Shown here: in pieces, positions 17,705-26,443 of the stretch | How positions within the stretch are numbered: the first letter of the stretch is position 1 | Layout: every line of letters begins with the position of its first letter | Source: Cyclobacteriaceae bacterium | Lineage (GTDB): Bacteria; Bacteroidota; Bacteroidia; Cytophagales; Cyclobacteriaceae | Assembly (NCBI GenBank): GCA_019694875.1 | Contig: JAIBBC010000001.1 | Coordinates: 1,178,001 to 1,242,000 of the forward strand | Direction of reading: 5' to 3' | Length of the DNA stretch: 64,000 bases | Position numbers and translations under genes: made by a program | The notes under the pieces: model-generated | Databases searched by the model: none | What the model was told of the DNA's origin: nothing | Seen by the model: only the letters and a program-made list of their open reading frames with translations

Positions 17705-18377
17705 TCACATTGGATTTAAAAATGGCAACGTAACCTTCCTCCAGGGTACCATAGTCCCGCAGCAAGTCTTTAACAGTCGTACTACGAACGATTTGACCGT
17801 CTTTCAAGAATAGTATTCTATCGCAAACTCTCTCAAGGTCGGAGAATACGTGACTTGTTACCAAAAAAGATGCCCCCCCGTTACGGGCCTTAGCAATGAG
17901 ATTTCTCAGGGAGATTATAGAATCGATATCCAGATGGTTTGTTGGTTCATCAAGCAAGAACAATGAGTATTGTTTCATAAAGGCACATGCTAAGGCAACA
18001 CGTTGCTTCATTCCCGCTGAAAGTTCACCGAACCTTTTGTTACCAAAGTCGATGAAAAACTCGTCTTTGGCAGTGCTTACGGACAATCTGTCTACGCCAA
18101 TAACATTAGCATACATCAAAAGATTATTATCAACAGTCATATCTGTGAAAAAACCTTTTCTCGAAATAGCTGCTGAGATAGCGTGCTTTTCTGAATAATT
18201 TAAAGTTCCGCTCGTAGCTTTAACCATTCCAATGATAATGTTAAGAAGTGTAGTTTTTCCGGCTCCATTTGGGCCGACCAAGCCTACCACTTCATTATCC
18301 TGAATAACAAACGATAAATTATTCAAAACGACTTTGCTGCCAAATTTCTTGTTTATTGAATTTACCTCGAGTTTCAT
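17691..18377 (-). CDS. ABC transporter ATP-binding protein (copy 1)
   Basis: A 228-residue ATPase of the BcrA-like family, with Walker A GPNGAGKT at 35-42, signature LSAGM at 119-123 (Ala where LSGGQ has Gly), Walker B LFLLDEP at about 139-145 and a switch His in VTSHVF. It lacks fused membrane segments, so it needs the ABC-2 permease that follows. A strong hairpin lies between it and the upstream lipoprotein gene, so its expression may depend on read-through. Copy 2 is at 26430-27116. Confidence 0.93.
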   Translation of the reverse strand: MKLEVNSINKKFGSKVVLNNLSFVIQDNEVVGLVGPNGAGKTTLLNIIIGMVKATSGTLNYSEKHAISAAISRKGFFTDMTVDNNLLMYANVIGVDRLSVSTAKDEFFIDFGNKRFGELSAGMKQRVALACAFMKQYSLFLLDEPTNHLDIDSIISLRNLIAKARNGGASFLVTSHVFSDLERVCDRILFLKDGQIVRSTTVKDLLRDYGTLEEGYVAIFKSNVNAKA

Positions 18378-18392
18378 TCGTTCTAAGAAAAA

Positions 18393-18422
18393 GAAAGCTA
18401 AGGGCTAAATGCCTTAGCTTTC
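18393..18422 (-). terminator. terminator/attenuator between lipoprotein gene and ABC operon (copy 1)
   Basis: A perfect 11-bp stem (gaaagctaagg at 18393-18403, ccttagctttc at 18412-18422) with an 8-base loop. On the minus strand it is followed at once by a T-rich tail (TTTTTCTT). It sits 9 bases after the lipoprotein stop and 15 bases before the ATPase start, so it would let the lipoprotein be made in excess of the transporter. Copy 2 is at 27132-27161. Confidence 0.78.
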
Positions 18423-18431
18423 ATTTGGTAT

Positions 18432-19085
18432 TTATGAGGCTGGTACCGGGTTTACTACGCAATCGTCAATAATACATGATGCTACTTCCATAGCGAGACA
18501 TTCCATAAACACAACATAGCAAGCAGTTTTTTCCAGCCAGTTCATTTGTTCAATTCTTGCTCCTGCACATCCAAGCGGGCCATCATCAGCAGTCCAATCA
18601 CCACATTCCGGCTCGGCCTCTCTGGCAAGTTGGTTCTTTATGGTGACTTTTGAAACGATTTTTGATTCTTGTAAATCAACCTGAAAGCTGCCGGAACGGT
18701 CTCCGAACTTCAATGTACCGTCAAATTGTTCGTTCAGCATTTTGTCCAGCACTTGCTGCGGGGTAATTGTCGTGACCGCTTCAAAGGAAAAGACCTTACG
18801 GATGCGTTGTTTTTCGTCAAAAATAGCCATTACAAACTTTTCACCATCGCGGCCTTTAAATGGAACAACTAAAGCTTCCTCCGTTGGGCTTGTAAAATGT
18901 GAGTGACTTGTCTGCAACTCATTAATATTCACTTCAATCTCATTGAACTTTTTAGAGGATAGTACCATGTCCGTAAGTTCATCCAAAGATTTCCGCCTCG
19001 GTGACAAATCCTGTTGCGGGTCACAGGAAAACGTTACTACTGCAATCAACAATAATGTGATTGCTTTACTTGATAATTTTACCAT
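18432..19085 (-). CDS. lipoprotein with six-cysteine C-terminal tail, unknown function (copy 1)
   Basis: 217 residues from the ATG at 19085 (MVKLSSKAITLLLIAVVTFSC), which gives a clean lipobox with Cys about residue 21. The frame is open to 19196, but that extension has no signal features. The middle (about 25-155) is a charged, soluble domain. The last ~55 residues hold six cysteines (PEC, LGC, TAC, MEC, ASC, DDC contexts) within a partly hydrophobic segment, suggesting three disulfides. No family recognised. It is encoded first, ahead of the ABC exporter and TlpA-like genes, and could be a secreted peptide precursor or the system's sensor or substrate. Copy 2 is at 27171-27824. Confidence 0.75.
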   Translation of the reverse strand: MVKLSSKAITLLLIAVVTFSCDPQQDLSPRRKSLDELTDMVLSSKKFNEIEVNINELQTSHSHFTSPTEEALVVPFKGRDGEKFVMAIFDEKQRIRKVFSFEAVTTITPQQVLDKMLNEQFDGTLKFGDRSGSFQVDLQESKIVSKVTIKNQLAREAEPECGDWTADDGPLGCAGARIEQMNWLEKTACYVVFMECLAMEVASCIIDDCVVNPVPAS

Positions 19086-19161
19086 AGGTATTTTGGGTTT
19101 AGCTGCCAAAAATCTGTTTGGCGCAGTTACCCACAAGAAATAACAAATGTTCAATCTATAA

Positions 19162-19178
19162 ATGGGAGTAACTCCCAT
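19162..19178. promoter_or_regulatory. palindromic operator-like site 1 (copy 1)
   Basis: A perfect 17-nt palindrome atgggagtaactcccat, 77 bp upstream of the lipoprotein start. It shares the core ggagtWactcc with a second palindrome at 19560-19574. Paired sites with a common core suggest a dimeric regulator. Copy 2 is at 27901-27917. Confidence 0.6.
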
Positions 19179-19315
19179 GACATTTAGGCGCGTCAAAATT
19201 TGTCCATTAAAGAGCCTTCTTGACCCTTAAATAAGTCGTTTGAAGAAACGCCTCTGACAACTTATCCGAATTATTTCTTGAATGAGGTGTAGTGATTGAG
19301 TAGACTTTTAATACT

Positions 19316-19519
19316 TCAATAATATGGGCTGGCCTGTTCGATAAACTCGGCTTCTAAGTCTGCTTTTAAATCCTCTACGTTGTGGTATTCCGTTTCTTTG
19401 TAGATGATACGCTGATGTTGCCTAATTAATTCAGCGGCAAAGCGCAAGTATTTGTTTCGTATAACGTAATCCCAATCGCCATACGTCAATAAAACTTCTG
19501 TCAGGTCTGGAAAAATCAT
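19316..19519 (-). CDS. small acidic protein, hypothetical (copy 1)
   Basis: A 67-residue protein, MIFPDLTEVLLTYGDWDYVIRNKYLRFAAELIRQ and onward, acidic at the C-terminus (DLKADLEAEFIEQ). No transmembrane segment or recognised family. It lies alone between the lipoprotein gene and the divergent hsdM, with an operator-like palindrome 41 bp upstream of its start. It might be a regulator or antitoxin-sized partner, but nothing in the sequence proves this. Copy 2 is at 28055-28258. Confidence 0.55.
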   Translation of the reverse strand: MIFPDLTEVLLTYGDWDYVIRNKYLRFAAELIRQHQRIIYKETEYHNVEDLKADLEAEFIEQASPYY

Positions 19520-19559
19520 CTGTGAATGAAATAGAAATTCAAAAAAGCCTAGCCTGCTA

Positions 19560-19574
19560 TAGGAGTTACTCCTA
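19560..19574. promoter_or_regulatory. palindromic operator-like site 2 (copy 1)
   Basis: A 15-nt palindrome taggagttactccta in the divergent region between the 67-aa gene and hsdM (114 bp before the hsdM start). It has the same ggagtWactcc core as site 1, so one regulator may control both the restriction genes and the lipoprotein cluster. Copy 2 is at 28299-28313. Confidence 0.6.
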
Positions 19575-19687
19575 CCGGAAAATGTTAACGAGTGCCTATT
19601 TGACCACCGTCAACGGAAAATTCTCCACCTGGACTTACCCCTGAGGTTGCAATAAAAGTAGTATTTTTAAAATCAGTCGAAAACTAG

Positions 19688-21439
19688 ATGAAGAACTTTA
19701 AAGAAAAGGCAAACTTCCTGTGGAGCATTGCTGACCTGCTCAGAGGGCATTACAAACAAGCGGATTATGGAAAAGTGATTTTGCCACTCACAGTTTTAAG
19801 ACGACTTGACTTTGTGCTCGAACCCACCAAAAAGAAAGTTTTAGAAGCATATCAACAGCACAAAGGGAAAAAACCGGAGGTACTGGAGGAGGTGCTAAAT
19901 CGCGTTGCAAAGGTAAAGTTTCACAATCGAAGCAAGTTCGATTTTTACGAGTTGGCAAAAGATCATAACAACGTTGCAGCAAACCTCCGCAATTACATTA
20001 AAGGCTTTTCGATCAGCGCAACTGAGATAATTGAATATTTCAGTTTTGATGACCAAATCAAGAAACTGGACGAATTCGATTTACTTTACATGGTTGTAAA
20101 GAAATTTGCCGAAGCGGGCGAAATGTTCAAAGATGTTTCATCGCTCGAAATGGGATACATCTTTGAGGAACTTATTCGCAAATTCGCTGAACTCAGCAAC
20201 GAAACAGCCGGAGAGCACTTCACCCCAAGAGAGGTAATTAGGCTAATGGTGAATTTGCTTTTTGTGAATGACAAAGACATTCTCCGCAAGAAAGGAATTG
20301 TAAAAACACTCTACGATCCAGCGTGCGGAACAGGTGGAATGCTAAGCGTAGCGGAGGAGTATTTGCAAGAACTAAATCCCGATGCAAAACTGGAAGTGTT
20401 CGGCCAGGAACTAAATCCTGAATCGTATGCAATTTGCAAATCGGATATGCTCATAAAGGGACAAAACCCCGGCAATATAAAATTCGGAAACAGCTTTACA
20501 CAGGATGGTCTGGAGGATGAAACCTTTGATTACATGCTGAGCAACCCACCTTTTGGCGTGGAGTGGAAAAAAGCAGAGAAACAAATCAAAGATGAATTTG
20601 CCACAAAAGGTTTTGCCGGAAGGTTCGGCGCAGGGCTTCCTCCTATCAGCGATGGTTCATTGTTGTTTTTGCAGCACATGATTAGCAAAATGAAGAAGGA
20701 GAACAAAGGCGGTAGCAGAATAGCCATCGTTTTCAACGGTTCTCCGCTTTTTAGTGGAGGCGCGGGAAGTGGGCCGAGCGACATACGTAAATGGATAATA
20801 GAAAACGATATGCTGGAAGCGATTGTAGCACTTCCAGACCAGCTTTTTTACAATACGGGTATTTCAACGTACATCTGGATTGTAACAGACAGAAAGGAGC
20901 GAAATCGAAAGGGAAAAGTGCAACTTATAAACGCAACGGGCAGCGGCCAGGACGACAAAGCCAATCCGTTTTATTCGAAGATGCTGCGCAGTTTGGGGAA
21001 TAAGCGAAAAGAAATTCATGAACAGGCCATTCAGCGTATCACCGAGATTTACGGAGAGTTTAAAGAAACCCTCTATTGCAAGATTTTTGACAATAACGAT
21101 TTTGGTTACTTGCGGATAACAGTTGAACGGCCAAAGCGAAACGAAAAAGGGGAAGTCGAAATTGACAAGAAAGGAAACCCGCTTGCAGATTCAGACATGA
21201 GAGATTTTGAAAACGTGCCTCTAAAAGAAAATGTGGAGAGCTATTTTAAGCGCGAAGTATTGCCACATTTGCCCGATGCATGGATTGACCACAGCAAAAC
21301 CAAAACGGGCTATGAGATTAACTTCACCAAGTATTTTTATCAATACAAACCGCTTCGCAGTTTAACAGAAATACGAAAAGATATTTTGGCATTGGAAGAA
21401 GAAACCGTTAACATAGTCAAAGAGGTTATTAACGGATGA
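19688..21439 (+). CDS. hsdM: type I restriction-modification DNA methyltransferase HsdM (copy 1)
   Basis: A 583-residue N6-adenine methyltransferase subunit. The N-terminal helical HsdM_N domain (about 5-150) precedes the SAM-dependent catalytic domain with motif I DPACGTGG at 210-217 and motif IV NPPF at 286-289. The C-terminal part is long, helical and charged. It works with HsdS to methylate the recognition site and with HsdR to restrict unmodified DNA. The stop overlaps the hsdS start by 4 bases (ATGA). In this copy the downstream hsdS is truncated by the duplication junction. Copy 2 is at 28427-30178. Confidence 0.96.
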   Translation: MKNFKEKANFLWSIADLLRGHYKQADYGKVILPLTVLRRLDFVLEPTKKKVLEAYQQHKGKKPEVLEEVLNRVAKVKFHNRSKFDFYELAKDHNNVAANLRNYIKGFSISATEIIEYFSFDDQIKKLDEFDLLYMVVKKFAEAGEMFKDVSSLEMGYIFEELIRKFAELSNETAGEHFTPREVIRLMVNLLFVNDKDILRKKGIVKTLYDPACGTGGMLSVAEEYLQELNPDAKLEVFGQELNPESYAICKSDMLIKGQNPGNIKFGNSFTQDGLEDETFDYMLSNPPFGVEWKKAEKQIKDEFATKGFAGRFGAGLPPISDGSLLFLQHMISKMKKENKGGSRIAIVFNGSPLFSGGAGSGPSDIRKWIIENDMLEAIVALPDQLFYNTGISTYIWIVTDRKERNRKGKVQLINATGSGQDDKANPFYSKMLRSLGNKRKEIHEQAIQRITEIYGEFKETLYCKIFDNNDFGYLRITVERPKRNEKGEVEIDKKGNPLADSDMRDFENVPLKENVESYFKREVLPHLPDAWIDHSKTKTGYEINFTKYFYQYKPLRSLTEIRKDILALEEETVNIVKEVING

Positions 21440-21735
21440 AGCGTTATCAGAAATATAAGCCAACCGGAATCGATTGGATTGGAGAAATTCCAAGTCACTG
21501 GGAACTAATTAAGGGTAAATACATTTTTGATTTTATAAATGGATTTCCATTTGATTCAAAAAAATTCAGTTTTAATCCAGAGTCAGGATTGCCTTTAATT
21601 AGAATAAGAGATATTCAAAATCATTATTCGGAAACTTATTGGGATGGAGAAGAGATCGTTGAAGCATTAGTTGACAATGGGGATATTCTCATTGGAATGG
21701 ACGGAGATTTCAATATTTCAAAATGGCGGTTTTAA
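21436..21735 (+). pseudogene. hsdS: truncated hsdS at the duplication junction
   Basis: The first 97 or so codons are identical to intact hsdS at 30175, then the frame crosses the junction at 21725/21726 and ends after two unrelated residues (Arg-Phe). It keeps only the start of the first target-recognition domain (YKPTGIDWIGEIPSHWE) and lacks the conserved helical spacer and second domain, so it cannot act as a specificity subunit alone. Confidence 0.93.
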
Positions 21736-21751
21736 AAATTTTTGCTCCCGA

Positions 21752-21759
21752 TAATTTTG
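21752..21759 (+). promoter_or_regulatory. candidate -7 promoter element for the 280-aa gene (copy 2)
   Basis: The same taattttg box as at 13013-13020. Here the DNA further upstream is hsdS coding sequence, so the promoter context, and possibly its strength, differs from copy 1. Confidence 0.35.
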
Positions 21760-21797
21760 TGCGAGGGGGGCTAGAATAAATCCTAAATAGTGTACCC

Positions 21798-22640
21798 ATG
21801 AATATTTCGGCAATTAAAAAAGCTGTAAGAATAGTAAGTTACTATTCCTCGTCAATAAGTGAGGAGGATAAAATTGTCAAAGAGTTACTTGATCCAAATA
21901 ATGATATTCTGAACAACTATCTGTATCCATTTTGTGACGAACTTAACATCAATTTGTTAACCCTAGAGAGCGCAAATGCGAAAATGGATTTCATTAAGTT
22001 TTGCGTTTTCGAATTCATTGAATTACAAATGTTCTTCAAAAGCAATCGCAAACTCTTAGAGGACGGTTACCGAAGCGTCGATAATACAGGTAAAAAATTT
22101 GCTTCATCGAAAGACGATAGGGAGTTTGAAGAAATCGAAAATTATATAGTTATCAGTTATGAGCTAATAGATATGCTGTTCAACGAGATAGCGCTATGCT
22201 GTTTTAAATACAAAATTGATTTATATGGAATTTGCAAGGAGTTACAATTTGATCATAGCTTTATTGATACCAGTCTCTATGCTCATTTAGTAGGAAGAAC
22301 TGACGGAAAACGTAACAGTACCTCTGGTTCCGGTTTTCAAGCTTACCTAAAAAAAGACAGAAAAAATCTTAACTCACGACTAGTGAAGTTGTATAAAAAT
22401 TGCAAACCTGAGTCGATTGCCTACATGCTCTTCGCACTAGTCGAACTTCACCTGCTAGACAAAGCCGTTCTAACAAACAAATCAAAGTTGCACTTCGTAC
22501 TGGTGGAAAATTTTGGACGAATTGGTACTCGTCAAAATCTTAATGCTAATATCAATAAACTTTGGAATCCTGATGACTATCAGATCAATCAAATTGAAGT
22601 CTACAAAAAGGAAATCCAGGCAGTATTAAGACAGAAGTAA
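21798..22640 (+). CDS. uncharacterised element protein, possibly RteC-like (copy 2)
   Basis: Identical in protein sequence to the 280-residue product of 13059-13901. In this copy it follows truncated hsdS by about 60 bp on the same strand, so read-through from the hsdM-hsdS transcript could express it, unlike copy 1, which follows int. Confidence 0.75.
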   Translation: MNISAIKKAVRIVSYYSSSISEEDKIVKELLDPNNDILNNYLYPFCDELNINLLTLESANAKMDFIKFCVFEFIELQMFFKSNRKLLEDGYRSVDNTGKKFASSKDDREFEEIENYIVISYELIDMLFNEIALCCFKYKIDLYGICKELQFDHSFIDTSLYAHLVGRTDGKRNSTSGSGFQAYLKKDRKNLNSRLVKLYKNCKPESIAYMLFALVELHLLDKAVLTNKSKLHFVLVENFGRIGTRQNLNANINKLWNPDDYQINQIEVYKKEIQAVLRQK

Positions 22641-22713
22641 CTTGCTATTTTTTTGCTGAAAAAATTGCAAATCGGATTTTGCAAACCTTGCCTACGCTTA
22701 AAAATGACAGGCA

Positions 22714-22995
22714 ATGACAGAGAATCCATTTGAAACCATTGACGGCCGACTAATTAAAATAGAAGGTCTTTTGCAATTTCTAACTCAAAGCGTATCTATT
22801 GAAAAAGACCTATCAGCTAGGGATGTAGGCGGACTGGAGATCGCAGTCCAAGAAACGGGCCTATCAACTCATAGCATTTACCGCCTAGTCAGCGAACGAA
22901 AAATCCCGCATTCCAAAAAAGGCGGGCGACTGTATTTCAGCCGTAAAGCTTTACAAAGGTGGATTGAGGAAGGGCAGCGGAGCATCAAAAAGTGA
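22714..22995 (+). CDS. excisionase-like helix-turn-helix protein (copy 2)
   Basis: Identical 93-residue product to 13975-14256, with the same GTGA overlap into rep. Duplicate dosage of a likely excision or replication regulator. Confidence 0.87.
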   Translation: MTENPFETIDGRLIKIEGLLQFLTQSVSIEKDLSARDVGGLEIAVQETGLSTHSIYRLVSERKIPHSKKGGRLYFSRKALQRWIEEGQRSIKK

Positions 22996-24062
22996 GTTCT
23001 ATACGCTCTAACGCATCGCGAGATGCGATCCTCCTCGATACATTAGCACAAAAGCGGACAACTTCAAACTCGGGCTTTGAAAGACCGCCTCTTGTAATGT
23101 ATGGCGATGGGTCAGATTTGAGAAATGTTGAAGCGTTAGCGAGTCGGTCGAAACGAAAAGCAATTACGCGAGTGATGGTTTTGAGCCTCATTGACGTTGC
23201 AACAAAAAAGAAGAAGGGAGATCGCGTTAAGGCTTATTGGAATACCTATCACTGCCAGAACAGGATAGTCACGCATGACGGCAAGTTGCATACCACATAT
23301 TGCAAAAACAGGTTTTGCACCGTATGCCTGAGCATACGCAAAGCAACGATCATGAATAACTACTTGCCATACTTACAGACGTGGGAAGACGCGTATTTTT
23401 TGACGCTCACGGTTAAGGCGATTCCCGCGTATAAGTTGCCGAGGTATGTAAACGGTATGTTAGAATTGTTCGGAAAAATCATTGATAAATATAGGAAGAA
23501 AGATAAACGGAGGAAGGGCTTTGCACTGGAGGGTATACGTTCGTTAGAGTGCAATTTCAATCCCGTAAAAAGAACGTATAATCCTCACTTCCATATTCTG
23601 GTACGAAACAGAGAGATGGGGGAAATTCTGCTCACGGAATGGCTCACCAGGTTTCCGAGAAAACACGTTAGTCCACTGGCTCAAAAGCTTGTAAAAGTCG
23701 AGGACAGGGAGCGAGCATTGATAGAGATTGTTAAGTATGGAAGTAAAATATTCACCGAGCCGGACTTAAAAATGGCGACAAGAAAAACGAGCAGGTATAT
23801 ATATGTTTCAGCATTGGATAACATTTTTTCTGCTATGCAGGGGCGAAGGATTTTCGATCGATTTGGATTTAACTTGCCTGAGCAAAGGACGCCAGAACCC
23901 AAACAAAATTTTAGGATACTGGTAGATTACGAAAATTGGCTTTATACACCGAAGCTTTTTGATTGGGTTAACATCGACTCAGGAGAAACGCTATCGGGAT
24001 ACCAACTGACCAACGAATTAAAGGATATTTTGAGTAATCGAATTGATTGCGACTTACAGTAG
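22992..24062 (+). CDS. rep: rolling-circle replication initiator Rep (copy 2)
   Basis: Identical 356-residue HUH Rep to 14253-15323, including the CKNRFCTVC cluster, PHFHILV and KYGSK motifs. The two rep copies are exactly one duplication unit apart, so homologous recombination between repeats would release a circle carrying one rep gene. Confidence 0.88.
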   Translation: MSSIRSNASRDAILLDTLAQKRTTSNSGFERPPLVMYGDGSDLRNVEALASRSKRKAITRVMVLSLIDVATKKKKGDRVKAYWNTYHCQNRIVTHDGKLHTTYCKNRFCTVCLSIRKATIMNNYLPYLQTWEDAYFLTLTVKAIPAYKLPRYVNGMLELFGKIIDKYRKKDKRRKGFALEGIRSLECNFNPVKRTYNPHFHILVRNREMGEILLTEWLTRFPRKHVSPLAQKLVKVEDRERALIEIVKYGSKIFTEPDLKMATRKTSRYIYVSALDNIFSAMQGRRIFDRFGFNLPEQRTPEPKQNFRILVDYENWLYTPKLFDWVNIDSGETLSGYQLTNELKDILSNRIDCDLQ

Positions 24063-24159
24063 ACATTTACAAGCAGCACCCTGTCAATGCTGAACAAGTG
24101 ATTTTCCGGATATTATATTCCATATTCATGCGATGGCAGCGGCAGGATCTATCGATGAA

Positions 24160-25305
24160 CTATTTGGGTGCAAGTTTCTTATTCAAATATTCGTGCATCT
24201 GGTAGACCGAAATTGTCTCAAAAATTACCTTATGATTTCTATCAAGAAGAAGATAAACTGGCACGGCCTGTATGTCAAGTGTCTTTTTTAACAAGTAATC
24301 CTTATCTATAAATTGCGCCCATGAGGTGTTGTCCTTTGCTACCGATGCCTTCCATTTTTTAGCGTCAACGTCAATCGTAATCCCAAGTATTTCAATCCGA
24401 TCATTAAACTCTTTGTAGAGTTGCGGCAGTTCATTTCTGTTCGCATATCGACAGGGTGAACACCACGAGGCCCAAAAATCGATTAGTAAGTACTCTGATT
24501 TAAAATCGTATAAGTTTTTTTTCTTACCTGATGCAGAAATCAGTTGAACGTTGGGTAGTAAAATATCCTTTCGATCAGACCGTTTTGCTCGTGAGAGCTC
24601 CCGTGTAGTCCTTACCAGGATTAGATCTTGGTTGGAGACTTTGGCCAAGTATTTTTCTGTGGTTGCGCTATCAAGTTTTCCAAAATTTGCTTCAAATAAC
24701 AGTTGAAGCCCCATCAGGATAGATGTTGACGACTTGGCTGTATCAAGGGCTGCCAAAATCTTTGGTTTGAGTTGGTCAACAGTTTTCATCCAAACCGGCA
24801 TCAGACGTTGTTTATATTCCTGCTCACGCGTCGGATTTCTATGAATTGAATCCACTAGCGTTTTCTCAAGATTATAAAATGGCTTCTGAAGGTCTGTGAA
24901 CCATTGAATGCCGGACGTTGCGGGGCCGGAATATTTAGAAGAGTAAAATAATGAATCTGCGAAACCGTGTAGAGTCACTGCCCTTCCACTTTCTGTAGAG
25001 ACGTATACGAAATTCTTTTGCAATGTCCCATAAGTCGAAAACAGACTACCGCCTTTAACAGGTAAATGCAGCTTGTAGAGAAGGTCTTGGGGACTCGTTT
25101 TAGGGAACGCATAATAAAACGAACCGTCAGGCCTTATTTCAATACTGTCATAAAGTTCTGGTGGATGTGGATCAATATAATTGTGTTTCAGTATATAAAG
25201 TTTCGTCTGGAAATTCGCAGAAGGTTTAATTTGACCTTTGATGATGGTTTGAGCTATTATAGTGTTAGAGTAACAAATGAAAAAAAGTGCAAGAAGAACT
25301 CTCAT
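24160..25305 (-). CDS. exported TlpA-like thioredoxin-fold protein (copy 2)
   Basis: Identical to 15421-16566: signal peptide, N-terminal beta domain, and thioredoxin domain with WCSPC at residues 281-285. Last gene of the copy 2 exporter cluster. Confidence 0.88.
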   Translation of the reverse strand: MRVLLALFFICYSNTIIAQTIIKGQIKPSANFQTKLYILKHNYIDPHPPELYDSIEIRPDGSFYYAFPKTSPQDLLYKLHLPVKGGSLFSTYGTLQKNFVYVSTESGRAVTLHGFADSLFYSSKYSGPATSGIQWFTDLQKPFYNLEKTLVDSIHRNPTREQEYKQRLMPVWMKTVDQLKPKILAALDTAKSSTSILMGLQLLFEANFGKLDSATTEKYLAKVSNQDLILVRTTRELSRAKRSDRKDILLPNVQLISASGKKKNLYDFKSEYLLIDFWASWCSPCRYANRNELPQLYKEFNDRIEILGITIDVDAKKWKASVAKDNTSWAQFIDKDYLLKKTLDIQAVPVYLLLDRNHKVIFETISVYQMHEYLNKKLAPK

Positions 25306-25318
25306 AAGGTGAAATTTA

Positions 25319-25345
25319 AAGGGTTCAGGTAGTTCCTGAACCCTT
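25319..25345 (-). terminator. 11-bp hairpin upstream of the TlpA-like gene (copy 2)
   Basis: Same inverted repeat as 16580-16606, between the small membrane gene and the TlpA-like gene. Confidence 0.6.
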
Positions 25346-25461
25346 ATTTATCAAAACTATTGCGCAAAACCCTAGCTAGGGCCTTCCACTCAGATCGTCT
25401 AAATGATCTTTCCATCACTCGGATTTACCAATGCATGAGGCATTTTCGAGAAGAAGAAATG

Positions 25462-25668
25462 TTATGAACCCTCTCCTACTCGTGAAATACCATTTTTGTG
25501 TTTTAGATAAAAAATGATAAACAAAATAACGGCAATTGGTGGTGCCAGTATGGAAACAACATACAGAGAAACTTTAAGATCACGATTGATATTTGACCTG
25601 TAGGTAAGAACTATTGTAGCAATCATTAGAATGATGGTGACAATAAACACGATATATATTTCATTCAT
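25462..25668 (-). CDS. small two-helix membrane protein (copy 2)
   Basis: Identical 68-residue product to 16723-16929, following the permease gene by 4 bases. Confidence 0.7.
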   Translation of the reverse strand: MNEIYIVFIVTIILMIATIVLTYRSNINRDLKVSLYVVSILAPPIAVILFIIFYLKHKNGISRVGEGS

Positions 25669-25672
25669 AAGA

Positions 25673-26443
25673 TTAATCGCTTAAGGGTTTAAATTGAGTG
25701 CTTGAGAAAATACTTCTAAATAGAATAAGCCCGACAGCACAAACGAGTACTAGTGCAACAACCTCGAGTAAATTGGATGAGAGCGCATTAAAGTAAACGG
25801 TTGACCGGTGTGTCTCAAATTTTGTGTATAAACTTTTTGGTATCTGCATGGGCAAATACTTGAGGTGAATGCCGTAGAAACCTTTAACCAACGTTACAGC
25901 AATGCTTTCAACAAATGACCATCCAAGGTAAATTATAATCGAAACTGTCGCAGATCGCAAAATTAATACGAGAATCAGAAGAATCGCGCACTGTAAAAAA
26001 GTTGAAATTGCGAACTGTGCTATAAACAATCCGAAATAGGCAGGGTCAACTGAAAGGAATTTGTACGGTGAAAACTGAATCGAAATAAAAAATGTTAAAG
26101 CTGCCAGAATTGTAAAGATGAAGGTTACAAGTATGCAGTAAAGCAGTTTTGAATCGAAGTAGTACGTCCGGGATTTGATGAAAACAATCTTGTTCACATG
26201 ACCGTTTGCAAACTCGGTTCCGATTACTAACAATATCCAAACAGGGACAAAAAAGTAAGATTGAGCATATACCAATATTGCATTGGCCACCTTGTCAGGA
26301 AACAGGCCTTCCGGAACATTGTCGGTTGTCGCTGTAAGATGAGAAACGATTTTCAAGATGACAGGGAACAGGCAGACCGTGAAGATCAGTAATATCAGAG
26401 ATAGACGGGATCGAAATAGCTTATGTAGTTCAAGCCTTAGCAT
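25673..26443 (-). CDS. ABC-2 type transporter permease (copy 2)
   Basis: Identical 256-residue product to 16934-17704, again overlapping the ATPase gene by 14 bases. Confidence 0.85.
   Translation of the reverse strand: MLRLELHKLFRSRLSLILLIFTVCLFPVILKIVSHLTATTDNVPEGLFPDKVANAILVYAQSYFFVPVWILLVIGTEFANGHVNKIVFIKSRTYYFDSKLLYCILVTFIFTILAALTFFISIQFSPYKFLSVDPAYFGLFIAQFAISTFLQCAILLILVLILRSATVSIIIYLGWSFVESIAVTLVKGFYGIHLKYLPMQIPKSLYTKFETHRSTVYFNALSSNLLEVVALVLVCAVGLILFRSIFSSTQFKPLSD

Larger units (their letters stand above)
12987..21725. repeat. tandem duplication, copy 1 (8,739 bp)
   Basis: Every gene in this segment recurs with the same protein sequence at an exact offset of +8,739 bp, and the stretches I compared base by base were identical, so no indels and probably no substitutions separate the copies. 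It starts 72 bp before the 280-aa gene and ends within hsdS codon ~97. The boundary bases are GC at 12987-12988, 21726-21727 and 30465-30466, a 2-bp microhomology; sequence diverges outside these. Confidence 0.95.

Noticed and set aside
19086-19196. Upstream extension of the lipoprotein frame to 19196
   Set aside because: The extension has no signal-like sequence and covers the operator-like palindrome; the ATG at 19085 gives a proper lipobox.
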